This document shows, piece after piece, positions 1-9,853 of a stretch of DNA of 64,000 nt (position 1 is the first letter of the stretch; every line of letters begins with the position of its first letter). Source of the stretch: Siphonodentalium dalli (Eukaryota > Mollusca > Scaphopoda > Gadilida > Siphonodentaliidae); assembly GCA_032622095.1 (NCBI GenBank), contig CP136064.1, forward strand, positions 126,717,605 to 126,781,604. Reading direction: 5' to 3'. The notes beneath the pieces are model-generated. The model made no database searches and was not told the origin of the DNA. It worked only from the letters and a program-made list of their open reading frames with translations. The position numbers and the translations under genes were made by a program.

Positions 1-440
1 GTCAATGACCAGCCGTATAGCCCAAATGCAGGCCGTAAGATACGAGAATCACCGAATTGATTCTCATAATGATTCTCACAAAACTTTCAATTTTCAAAGC
101 TTTATTACAAACTTGATATGGCATTTAATTCTTCCACAATCACTTAGTAACTGTATTTAGAACCCATAATTATGTGGTGGTTATAGTCGATTAATTAGGG
201 CATTACTGTAGTACTAGTAGAATCGTACAATTGCACAATAGTATGGTACCGATTAATTAGCAGTGTTTTGTTAGATGACTGCTATGAACTGGATTACAGC
301 AGGTGTCTGATTAGATAACTGAGATTACAGCGCTGGCATTTTGTTTTTTCATCAATCATTGTGTTGAATTCGACTGCTATTTTTATGACCGCTGTATAAA
401 CTAAACACTATTAATTAACTAAAGGTACATGATGGTACTA
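1..440. other. AT-rich sequence, no feature seen
   Basis: I see no coding signal, repeat or conserved motif here. It runs up to the palindromic element that starts near 441. Confidence 0.5.
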
Positions 441-735
441 TTACTAGTGTATTCAAGTCTTAAAATACTTAATAGTGTGCCTGTCATTTGCAGAATGTCC
501 CCAGAGGGTGAATTTAGTGATGCTACCCTGCATAGCGGGCTAGCATCACCAAATTCACCTCTGGGAACCTCATTCTGCTGAGGTGTAAGCAGAATGAGAT
601 CCACAGAGGGTGAATTTGGTGATGCTAGCCCACTATGCAGGGTAGCATCACTAAATTCACCATCTGGGGACCTCATTCTGCACATGACAGACACACTATT
701 ATTTCAAGGCTTGAGTGTATTGTCACAAATAGTTT
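441..735. repeat. Palindromic MITE-like element made of two nested hairpins
   Basis: The segment reads nearly the same on both strands. The outer arms share GTGTG(C/T)CTGTCAT followed by TGCAGAATG, and are flanked by TA, as in Tc1/mariner-type insertions. Each half (about 500-575 and 605-680) is itself an inverted repeat built on GGTGAATTT(A/G)GTGATGCTA. The symmetry extends weakly outward on both sides (ATTCAAGTCTT near 452; reverse complement near 705). There is no coding capacity; short frames through it are by-products of the repeat. The superfamily is inferred only from the TA flank. Confidence 0.75.
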
Positions 736-1014
736 TAATCGGCCTGTCACAGCGAATGAGCCATCATGAAAATGGACACTCAGAGTTGAATGTACATGAA
801 TTTATGATTTTGTGAACATCATGCTGAATTAGACTGGTGGTGCTCCCATGTACAGTGAGTCAGTGATGTACTAGTATCATTTAAATTTGATTTTTCCATT
901 CCAAGCAAATCTTGGGTTTTCATGGACTGACTGATGACAGGTCACAACCTTGTGCAACCATGCTAATCTAACAATAATTTTCTGTAACTTTGCAATTTCA
1001 AACATGTATTTATA

Positions 1015-1180
1015 TAGACTGATATGTGTATTTTGAGTAGATTTACTCTCGGGCTCCAAATAAAAATGCAGGCCCAAATAATAGTGCAAGGGGGAGGGGG
1101 GATTCCATTGAATGTTACTAAACATGCAGATCCAAATAATAGTGCAGGGGGGACTCTGAGCAAAACATTGATATAAATTT
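1015..1180 (-). repeat. Dispersed repeat, second copy inverted at about 37850-37970
   Basis: On the minus strand this contains TGCTCAGAGT, CCCCTGCACTATTATTTGG and a GCACTTTTATT-like motif ending in GGAGCCCGAGAGTA. The same order of motifs occurs on the plus strand at 37850-37970. Weaker relatives with 'gcacgtttatta' occur at 6265-6440 and 37075-37135, and with 'ctctcgggatccaaata' near 2095. No protein is visible. Confidence 0.6.
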
Positions 1181-1349
1181 ATGTGGCTAATAAACATATT
1201 CAAGTCTAGGAATCAAAATAGTACGTATGTGTCATTTGGTGTATTATTTAATATTTTATAAATCTTCATACATGTATATTTACATTTACCTGATATCTCT
1301 TTCGATTTCCCCATAGCGTTACGGTAGACACGCCCCCTTATTCAATGCA

Positions 1350-1408
1350 TTCATAAACCTATGAACGTAACGTGACGTCACTTCCAATGTCGTTCATAGG
1401 TTTATGAA
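1350..1408. repeat. 18 bp hairpin with a CRE-like palindrome in the loop
   Basis: TTCATAAACCTATGAACG (1350-1367) is repeated exactly inverted at 1391-1408. The spacer contains GTGACGTCAC (1372-1381), a full palindromic CREB/ATF consensus. The surroundings (1300-1560) are richer in CpG than the flanks. It may be a regulatory site or the tip of a small foldback; no gene start can be tied to it. Confidence 0.6.
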
Positions 1409-1409
1409 C

Positions 1410-2599
1410 ACATTGGTCCCGGAAATCACTGGGGATTGTCGGACATTACCGACTGATTGAGTATCTAGTACGTCCGGATTTGGCAAGAAATTTGTTTCGG
1501 TCTATAATCAGTGTTGTTGCTCGGTGTTACTGAGCGTTGATGTTAACAAAAACGCGCTACTCAATAGAGTTTTATCATTTTCCTTGCCGCTACAAATATT
1601 CCCCCGAACCTCATAAATATATCATTATTTGGAGCCCAAAAGTACAAATCTGCAGTATTTAGGACACATTTCCACAGTATATTTGATATGTCAACATTAG
1701 CCAGTCCCAAGAAATCATTTTATTAAATATAAACTGTCTTGAAAGATTAATTCAAATATTTCTATGAAATTAGGCAATACAAATGTCTGTCAAATAACAC
1801 AACAGCTGTCCACTGTTTCTTATGTATGTAAATATGTTCAATAACTTCAATATGTTAACATGCTCATGTAACCAGATATCAATGAGAATTTATGAGATTG
1901 TTTCTATCTTTTCCCACTTTCAGTATATTTTTCAGATCATCAATTACATTACGAAATGTAAAATAATCATTGTCAAATCGTATAGACTATATAGTAAACT
2001 CACACTCTTGTCATTCACAATAATTAGTGACTGAAATAAACTACCGGTACTAGTATTTGTTTATATTTTAATACCCAACATTTTGCTCATCTACTCTCGG
2101 GATCCAAATAACAGAAGGGTGTGGAATAATCATAGGGGTGGAAAATATCCCAGAATCAAATAATGGTATGGGGCAGAAAAAAAGTAGGGGTGGGAAAACT
2201 TAAGGCTATTTTCTAAATATGATTTTCAGTTGTGTTGCACAAAACAACCCATTTTTAACATCACAAATAAAAGGACATCTGAGGCTGAACAAACTATGTA
2301 CGGTACACTCCTTTTAAGTTATATATCAGCAATCTATTGTATTTATACATGTGTTATAATCATTGCCAATAAAATCAATCAATCAAAGAGCGATACTAGT
2401 AGTTAACTCAAGTAACTCACTCACTTAGTCCCCTGCGAACCGTTAGTCCCGCAAAATGAGCGAATTTTGCATAGTTGGAATTGTTTATTGTATATACAGT
2501 ATATTAATTAGTTTACACACACCTGTGCTAAATCTGAATGATACTATGATTTTATGCTTACAATGTTGTGTCATCCTTGGTATTCAGTGTCTCTACAGT
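1410..2599. other. Non-coding, with a probable LINE tail at 2345-2393
   Basis: Mostly AT-rich sequence without a protein signal. At about 2365-2392 the plus strand has an AATAAA followed by repeated 'atca' units, the usual 3' end of CR1/RTE-type retrotransposons in invertebrates. A similar tail (AATAAACTATTGATTGG) is at about 29037. No reverse transcriptase lies upstream of either. Confidence 0.4.
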
Positions 2600-3583
2600 C
2601 ACTGGGGCTCAACGATTCATCGAGGATCGGATCTAACAGGTTCAAAATCGGATCTAACAGGACTTCGATTCCGACTCAAACAAGATTTTAATGCCAAAAT
2701 GGCGGCTTTTGTATGAAAATTTACAAAAAATATCTGAAAATGGTAAGTATGAGCACTATATTGCCTATTGGCCTGGCATATAATTAGTGAAATTCGATTG
2801 TAGTAACCCGAAGAACCTGTATATGACGTCTGGCAAAGATCTATGCCATTTATGCGCCTTAATTATGCTGAGATCAGTCAAAATTGATGGGGAAAAACAT
2901 AGCACCGAGGTTCAAGTCATATTGTTGAATGGGTATAAATATGTATGGTAATAAAGTCCTATACATAATGTTTTACTGTTCGAGTGCATATTGAAACAAA
3001 AATGAATTCAATTAGTCGTGAGTTTTTTTTTAAAACACTAATTTTAAAAGTATAACATCGGCTCCGACCCTAATTTTGATATATTCCGACCCCAATCTGT
3101 AGAAATTGATCGGCTCCGATTCTAACACGCATTAGTCAATTCTTTTTCTGGAAATTGTTGAAATGTCTCATTGGCCATGGGTGTCAGATTCTTACCGTTT
3201 TCATTTAAAATAACCCATTTTCTGGTCGCTAGAATACCTGACACGATAAATTGTGTTTTTGATCACATTTATCTTTAAGATAGTGTGTTCATAACTTGGA
3301 AGATCTGACATTTTTGTGGCTGGCCTATTAACCACATAATCTAAGGATATCTAATGATACCATTGTACATATGCGTGCCATTCATGCTATCATAGGTGGT
3401 GATTAACGAAGACTTGCCTATCTTCTGTTGGGTAGTAGACATGCCCAAATAAGAGTGCATTTACCTAATAATATAGTCAGTTTAAAATGTAAAATAAACC
3501 ACAAGAAAATGTCCGAAGTAATTTTAACCGGGGTATATATGCTGCACCACAAAATTGATTTTGGTAAAAACTTATACTATTAA

Positions 3584-4025
3584 AGGTACTCAACCCGTAA
3601 AGAGGGTCCCCATCTCAACAGATTCCAACAACAACAATCCGATCGGAGGGTCCTATATTAATATTTGATTCGAGTCGAGGAACCCATCAAACAAAGCTCA
3701 GAGTTATTAGATATTGATTTTTGAAATTTGTTATAAACTCGAGATCAGTACTACTAACTGCCGTAATCTGCTCTGGATGTGTTCTCCAAATCTATTCAAA
3801 CAGACAAGGATGGATAACTCTAAAATCAAGTGGTAATTTTAACGCAATTTTGACTGAGTTCTGGGCCAGATAGTATTCCCGATAATGAAAAATAATAGAT
3901 TTCTAAAATCGATATCTAACAAATCTGAGCTTTGATGGGTGACTTCCTCGACTCGAATCAAATATTTTTGACCCCCGAAGCCATTGAAATAGTAATTGAG
4001 AGGAGTTTTATCGGGTTGAGTACCT
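3584..4025. mobile_element. TTAA-flanked foldback MITE (copy 1)
   Basis: The 442 bp element begins AGGTACTCAACCCG and ends CGGGTTGAGTACCT, with TTAA on both sides (3580-3583, 4026-4029). Most of its length folds back on itself (for example GTCGAGGAA with its partner TTCCTCGAC). A TTAA target is used by piggyBac and Kolobok elements; the termini do not show the piggyBac CCC start, so Kolobok-like mobilisation is equally possible. A second copy lies at 32442-34013. It sits inside the 2600-5229 element. Confidence 0.85.
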
Positions 4026-4028
4026 TTA

Positions 4029-4348
4029 ATATATTCCGTGGTATTTGTGATAAATGTACATCTTATTAACTTCATAAACAATCCGATTCTTTGTTTTGTA
4101 TTGAATGTGCGGGAACACATGTGGCACAACTTTACGGAAGCTTCAGAATCTCCTGATACACACGCTGAGTCGGATGGTTCTTCGTGACGCTTTAAATGGC
4201 GTGTGTAGTTAGACTTATATTTTGTGGAATAGGTACAAATTCCACGTACACTGGTGCATTTCACTTTGTTTGGTAACTGGGGTAGAGGCGGCAATCTGGA
4301 CCGGGTTTGAAGAAATGTCAGTCTCAATTTCTTCACGTTCAGCCGCAT
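4029..4348 (-). pseudogene. C2H2 zinc-finger gene fragment
   Basis: The minus-strand frame starts at an ATG (4348) and runs about 107 residues before it enters the TTAA MITE. Residues 38-55 (CTYSTKYKSNYTRHLKRH) give C-x12-H-x3-H, the second half of a classical C2H2 finger; the partner cysteine is at residue 31, six residues away instead of the usual two to four. A second finger begins at C75-x2-C78 (CHMCSRTF) but has lost its histidines. Such fingers bind DNA in nuclear factors. It is either an exon fragment trapped within the CACTGGGG element or host sequence into which both elements went. The damaged fingers argue for decay. Confidence 0.5.
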
Positions 4349-5234
4349 CCAATGACACGGACAACTCCAACAAAAGCAAGGAATGCTCGAAAGTTATTAG
4401 AGATCCCGTAACGCCTGGATATATTCTGAAAGTATAAATGTATAAATAATTCAGTTTACATGTAACAATTTATAGTAAATACAGGCATATGCGTGTTGTG
4501 CAGAATTTTAATTAAAATTGGTCATTGCTTTTATTGGACCCCCCAAATTGACTTCTATATTTATGTCCATGCCATATCAATTGGTATGTAGGCACACAGT
4601 TTCCCGAGAATTTTGACAACATGTTATATAAGATCACGTATGCTATTGCGTATAGTCACAATTATACTGCACGGTGGCATTTGGGTCGTAAACATAGTGC
4701 GAACGTATCTGGTGATCATGTAAGGGTCGGAGTATTTGAAACCTGTTAGATCCTGATCCGAACCACCAAATCACCGATGAGTCGGGGTATTTTTCGTCAT
4801 ATTTCTTATACATCGTAATTACTGGGTCAATAACTAAAATTATGATATGTTGATATGTGATAAACACTAAATTCATTCAGAACCCATTCTGTGCGATTTG
4901 ACAATATACAAAAGTTAATAACAAGTCGGGAGATGCACGTTAAATTATCAATGGGAAATGCATACAAAAAAGCACGTGCTCGAGTTTGAAGTCAAACAAC
5001 CATTTACACCTTTGTTTCGGGTCATTGTCATTGATTGTGTCATATCCTGAACCAAGATACATTGAAGTATACACGTTATAACTCACCTTTCTGTCATTTT
5101 TCTTCTTCTTATGCGGGTTAAAAACTTCTGGAAAATTTAACAAGTCGGAATGGGGTCGGAGCCGATCAAATTGGGGCCGGAGTAAAAATCTGTTAGATCC
5201 GATCCTCGAGGAATCGTTGAGCCCCAGTGACAGT

Positions 5235-6660
5235 TGAGTTCAGGATAATGTGGAATAACATCAAAATTCTCTTTCTTAGACGGAGGTCTCATATTGAATT
5301 CTTGTATTTTATTAATTTGATAGTGATAAATACACTGGTAACAATTATTAATATTATTTAATTGTTTTTATTTGCAATTAAACATTTCGTTCCTGTTTTG
5401 ATGACAGATGTGAACGGTCATGCACCCTTCTCAGTTGTCATCGCGGCGAATGCCAAAACTCACCTATGTCTGATTGTACTAATTTGTAGCCAGAAGGCGC
5501 GTGCACATTTTGAGGGGAAATACTGGATCAACTAGTAGCGACTTATACTAAGTTATAGACATAAATCTATAGTAAATTTAGCATATAACATGTGTATTGG
5601 TTGTCAGGACGCAGGAAATCATTCACAAGTCTACTCATACAGTAATGCCCTAAGTTATCGACCTCTTAACCAGAGCAAAATTATGGGTAACTTTTCAGGA
5701 TTTAGTCGGAAATATGGCTTGTTGCAAGTTGTTGCCATTCATTATAAAGCTCTCGCTTACTTAGAGCATTACTGTACCTACCTTTATACCTACCCAAACG
5801 TATACTTAACTTATTTATTACTGGTATGTTACTGATGTTGTTGCTTCCAAATCAAAGTAGTATATAACACATAAAATATAATTAACATATTTTGGTCTAA
5901 TTATTACAATATTAATCGGAATCGGCACCTGATCTGAAATAATCGGCGCAAGGCTCTATTTGACAATCTGCTCATCACTACAATCAGTACATTATTAAAG
6001 TTGATAAGCTATTCTCTCGACCTCGTTTGATGCGTTGACGCAATGACGGTTACCTCGACCGCGTTGAGAGAAAAAATCACGACCGCGTTGGAGTATTCCT
6101 GAAAAGTTACCCATAATTCTGCTGTGGTTAAGAAGTAACGTTACAACCGCGTTGGAGGTTTTCATCAACGCGGTCGTAACGTTACTCCAATGCGATCGTA
6201 ACGTCGTCAGGAGCAACACTTCTTTTGAGATGGTCTGTAACTTGTAACAGTACGGTACTACTCTCGTGTCCGGAATAAAAGTGCAGTCTGGAATATAAGT
6301 TAAGTACAGGGTTGAAAATCGGCCTGTCAAGACATGTCTTCCAAAATGCACAAAATTAATAAACGTGCAGACTGGAATAAGCCTCGTGCAGGGTGGAAAA
6401 TCTTCCAAATTTTAATAAACGTGAATGCACGTTTATTACAGACACAAGAGTAGTACCGAAGACAGAATTTCACAGAAACAATTATTTGAAAAAAGTGTAT
6501 GCTGCTCTGACTTATCATTTCATTACTAGTACATGTATGGCAATGGTAAATGAAATTTATATAAGTTATAAATGATACTCACTGAGTAACTCAGTTAGTA
6601 AACTCACCTTGGGCCTGGTAGAAATGTTTGCGAAATATCACCACTGAAACTCGGTGTGAC
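5235..6660. repeat. Non-coding region with several small inverted repeats
   Basis: A 34 bp inverted pair lies at 5669-5702 and 6097-6130, around ATTATGGGTAACTTTTCAGG. A strong hairpin lies at 6135-6186: GTAACGTTACAACCGCGTTG pairs with its near-complement across an 11 base loop. The CGACCGCGTTG unit recurs at 6055-6095. At 6265-6440 are relatives of the 'gcacttttatta' dispersed repeat, including a hairpin on cgtttatta. I recognise no protein; the stretch 5235-5580 shows nothing definite. Confidence 0.5.
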
Positions 6661-8559
6661 CAATTACCGCCCGGACCGCCCGGGTGGCCACACGGGCCCG
6701 TGGACACAATATCTCGACGTTATAACGTAGCGACATGCCACCTGAGGGCAACATAGAAAAATTTACTCGCTCGCTCGTCTCCGGCCGGTCATATTAACCC
6801 CACAAATGCCGATATTGGCTAAAAGAGCCTGGGTGATTACGGGTGTCTTCGTGTGTTTTCAGACAGATTAATTATGTCCTTCGCGGTAGTGCAATACACC
6901 TGAGTGTTAATTCCATATATTTGACGCGTCCACGGCCGATGTTATTAACCCCTCAAAATACGGTAAAATAGCTAGTGTATAAACAAAATAACCTTGGGAC
7001 CGCCCGGGCGACCCCATGGGCCAGTGGACACCATATCTCGACGTTATAACGTAGCGACATACCCCACGAGGTCAACCTTAAAAATGGTACTCGCTCGCTC
7101 GACTCCGGCCGGTGTTATTAACCCCTCAAAATCCGATAAAATGGTATATAAACAAAAAGAACATTGGGACCGCCCGGGAGGCCCCATGGGCACCTGGACA
7201 CTATATCTCGACGTTATAACGTAGCGACATACCCCACGAGGTCAACCTAGAAAACGGTACTCACTCGCTCGACTCCGGCCGGTGTTATTAACCCCTCAAA
7301 ATCCGATAAAATGGTATATAAACACAAATAACATTGGGACCGCCCGGGACCCGCCCGGGAGGCCCATGGGCACCTGGACACTATATCTCGACGTTATAAC
7401 GTAGCGACATACCCCACGAGGTCAACATAGAAAACAGTACTCGCTCGCTCGACTCTGGCCGGTGTTATTAACCCCTCAAAATCCGATAAAATGGTATATA
7501 AACAAAAATAACATTGGGACCGCCCGGGTGGCCCCACGGGCCCGTGGACACAATATCTCGACGTTATATTGTAGCGACATGCCACCGAGGGCAACATAGA
7601 AACATTTACTCGCTGGCTCGTCTCCGGCCGGTCATATTAACCCCCACAAATGCCGATATTGGCTAAAAGAGCCTGGGTGATTACGGGTGTCTTCGTGTGT
7701 TTTCAGACAGATTATTTTGGCGGTAGTGCAATACACCTGAGTGTTAATTCCATATATTGACTCGTTGACGCGTCCACGGCCGATGTTATTAACCCCTCAA
7801 AATACGGTAAAATAGTGTATAAACAAAAAGAACCTTGGGACCACCCGGGACCGCCCGGGAGGCCACATGGGCCCCTGGACACTATATCTCGACGTTATAA
7901 CGTAGCGACATACCACACGAGGTCAACATAGAAAACAGTACTCGCTCGCTCGACTCCGGCCGGTGTTATTAACCCCTCAAAATCCGATAAAATGGTATAT
8001 AAACAAAAATAACATTGGAACCGCCCGGGACCGCCCGGTGGCCCCACGGACACAATATCTCGACGTTATAATGTAGCGACATGCCACCGAGGGCAACATA
8101 GAAACATTTACTCGCTGGCTCGTCTCCGGCCGGTCATATTAACCCCACACATGCCGATATTGGCTAAAAGAGCCTGGGTGATTACGGGTGTCTTCGTGTG
8201 TTTTCAGACAGATTATTTTGGTGATTCGCGGTAGTGCAATACACCTGAGTGTTAATTCCATATATTGACTCGTTGACGCGTCCACGGCAGATGTTATTAA
8301 CCCCTCAAAATACGGTAAAATAGTGTATAAACAAAAAGAACCTTGGGACCGCCCGGGCGACCCCATGGACACTATATCTCGACATTATAACGTAGCGACT
8401 TACCCCACGAGGAGCATTCTAAGGACATGGTTTTTCGCCGGCACACCGCCACCCCCCCGCCACCCCGCCACCACCTGAAAGGCAGTGCACCGAGATTCTC
8501 AGAGAAAGTTTGCTTCCAGATCCAGGACATTACGTTAACATTCATGGATCGCATAATGT

Positions 8560-9175
8560 AATGCACAAATTGCCGCCCATCCCAACCAATTCAGATAGCA
8601 GATTTGTTTTCGCAATTCCACTTCCAGTTCTAGATATTGACTATTTGTAATTGAAGGGTCGTCCAGTGCACAAACTAACAAACTTATCTGACGTCGGAGT
8701 TTTAAGAATAATGTTATTCGCTATCCAATGGCAACCTAATATAACAGTTTTGAACGAAACGGTGCTTCCATGTCCAGGAAATGACTGTTAACATTGATGG
8801 GTCGCCTAATATAATACATAAAACAAGAAACTCATCTTCAAGTTTTAATAATAAAGTTACCCCCCCCCCCCCCCCCCCCCCCCCCCCACCAATTCAGGTC
8901 ACATGTCACAGATTTAGTTTTTCGCAATTCCACTTCCAGTTTTAGAAAGTTATTTTACTCGCCACCTCAAATTCCGATCACAGAAGTTGCCCCGAAAATT
9001 ACTTCTAAACCAAGAGAATGAGCTCTTGCGATGCAATGAGGCCTAAGAAACTATATTATTAATATCGAAATTCAGGGGGGAAACGTTACCCCCCCCCCCC
9101 CCCCCAAACCAAATCAGATCACATATATTTGTTCCCAGCTCTATCTCCACTTATAGAAATTGAAAAGTCACTATT
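8560..9175. repeat. Tandem repeat with poly-C tracts (about 3 units)
   Basis: Three diverged units, spaced roughly 230-290 bp, share 'ccaattcagat(c)aca', a 'ttcgcaattccacttccagtt' block and an adjacent C run. The C runs are 26 bases or more at about 8862-8887 and about 17 bases at 9090-9106. It lies in the loop of the foldback element. Runs of this length are prone to slippage and assembly error. Confidence 0.55.
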
Positions 9176-9473
9176 TAAGGACCGACTAGTCTAATCTAAC
9201 GCACCAATTTATACATGCCTGGAATATTATCATATTATGACCAATAAAGAGCGTTTATTGTAAAATCAGCCATTTGCCCCTTTAAGTCGTCTGAAGTTAA
9301 CAGCATCTATAACACTGTGGGCAAATTTTACCCACATGTTTCGATTCTCACCGATCAGATCGCAAAAAAAATGGTTATATAATTAATGATTTTATTTTAT
9401 TAATAATTAGTGCCCTTTTAAGACATCTGATGTCAACTGGACATGTATAATAGGATTTTCCTGGTCAACGTAC

Positions 9474-9853
9474 CTCCCCGTATTGCAACCCAACCCACGA
9501 CCTTTTGGGCAAGGACTGAAAACATTACTCCCGGTGATGGAGGTCATCATACTCTCCATATGTGGAGCTAATAAAGAAAATATATAATATGTAATATGGT
9601 CATTCCCCCTCCATATAAAATATATTGACTCACCTTCAGCTTCAGTAGAGCAGACGGAACACGGATACAGCACCATGGATGGAAGCGTGAATCGAATACG
9701 TGGTCGCATGATTTTAAGATATTTAGAATTATATTTTATTTTTAATTCACACACGATTATATATAATCTACCCCATAACGTAATATCGTGTGATTGGTCG
9801 GTACGCAAATTAAGTACACGGGTTTCCAGTATCACAAATACTCTCTTCGTCAT
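9474..9853 (-). CDS. Possible two-exon coding segment, unidentified
   Basis: A minus-strand frame opens at ATG (9853) and includes MRPRIRFTLPSMVLYPCSVC, then reaches a good splice donor (GAAG|GTGAGT, exon end at 9634). A 66 base gap ending TTTCTTTATTAG (9568) leads to a second segment, 9567-9474, with C-x-K-G-R-G-L-G-C and a second donor (GGGGAG|GTACGT). The gap keeps frame and lacks a stop, so a continuous 148-codon reading frame is also possible (9407-9853). No domain is recognised. It lies in the loop of the foldback element, where an enzyme gene could sit, but its length is too short for a transposase. It may be chance. Confidence 0.3.

Larger units (their letters stand above)
2600..5229. 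mobile_element. Non-autonomous DNA transposon, CACTGGGG ends, 5 bp target duplication
   Basis: The ends are inverted repeats: CACTGGGGCTCAACGATTC at 2600 and its reverse complement ending at 5229, continuing with imperfect symmetry through the GGATC..GATCTAACAG block. ACAGT flanks both sides (2595-2599 and 5230-5234). Subterminal blocks with 'cggctccgac', 'gatctaacag' recur at 2625-2690, 3058-3130, 4725-4790 and 5150-5205. The CACTG start recalls the CMC (CACTA/Mirage/Chapaev) group, but the 5 bp duplication is not typical, so the family is open. It contains the TTAA element at 3584-4025 and the zinc-finger fragment at 4029-4348. No transposase is visible. Confidence 0.75.

Noticed and set aside
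6660-6675. A longer target duplication (GTGACCAATTA / TAATTAGTCAC) for the 5.6 kb foldback
   Set aside because: The outer bases match only as an imperfect inverted pair and not as a direct repeat; only AATT is duplicated cleanly.
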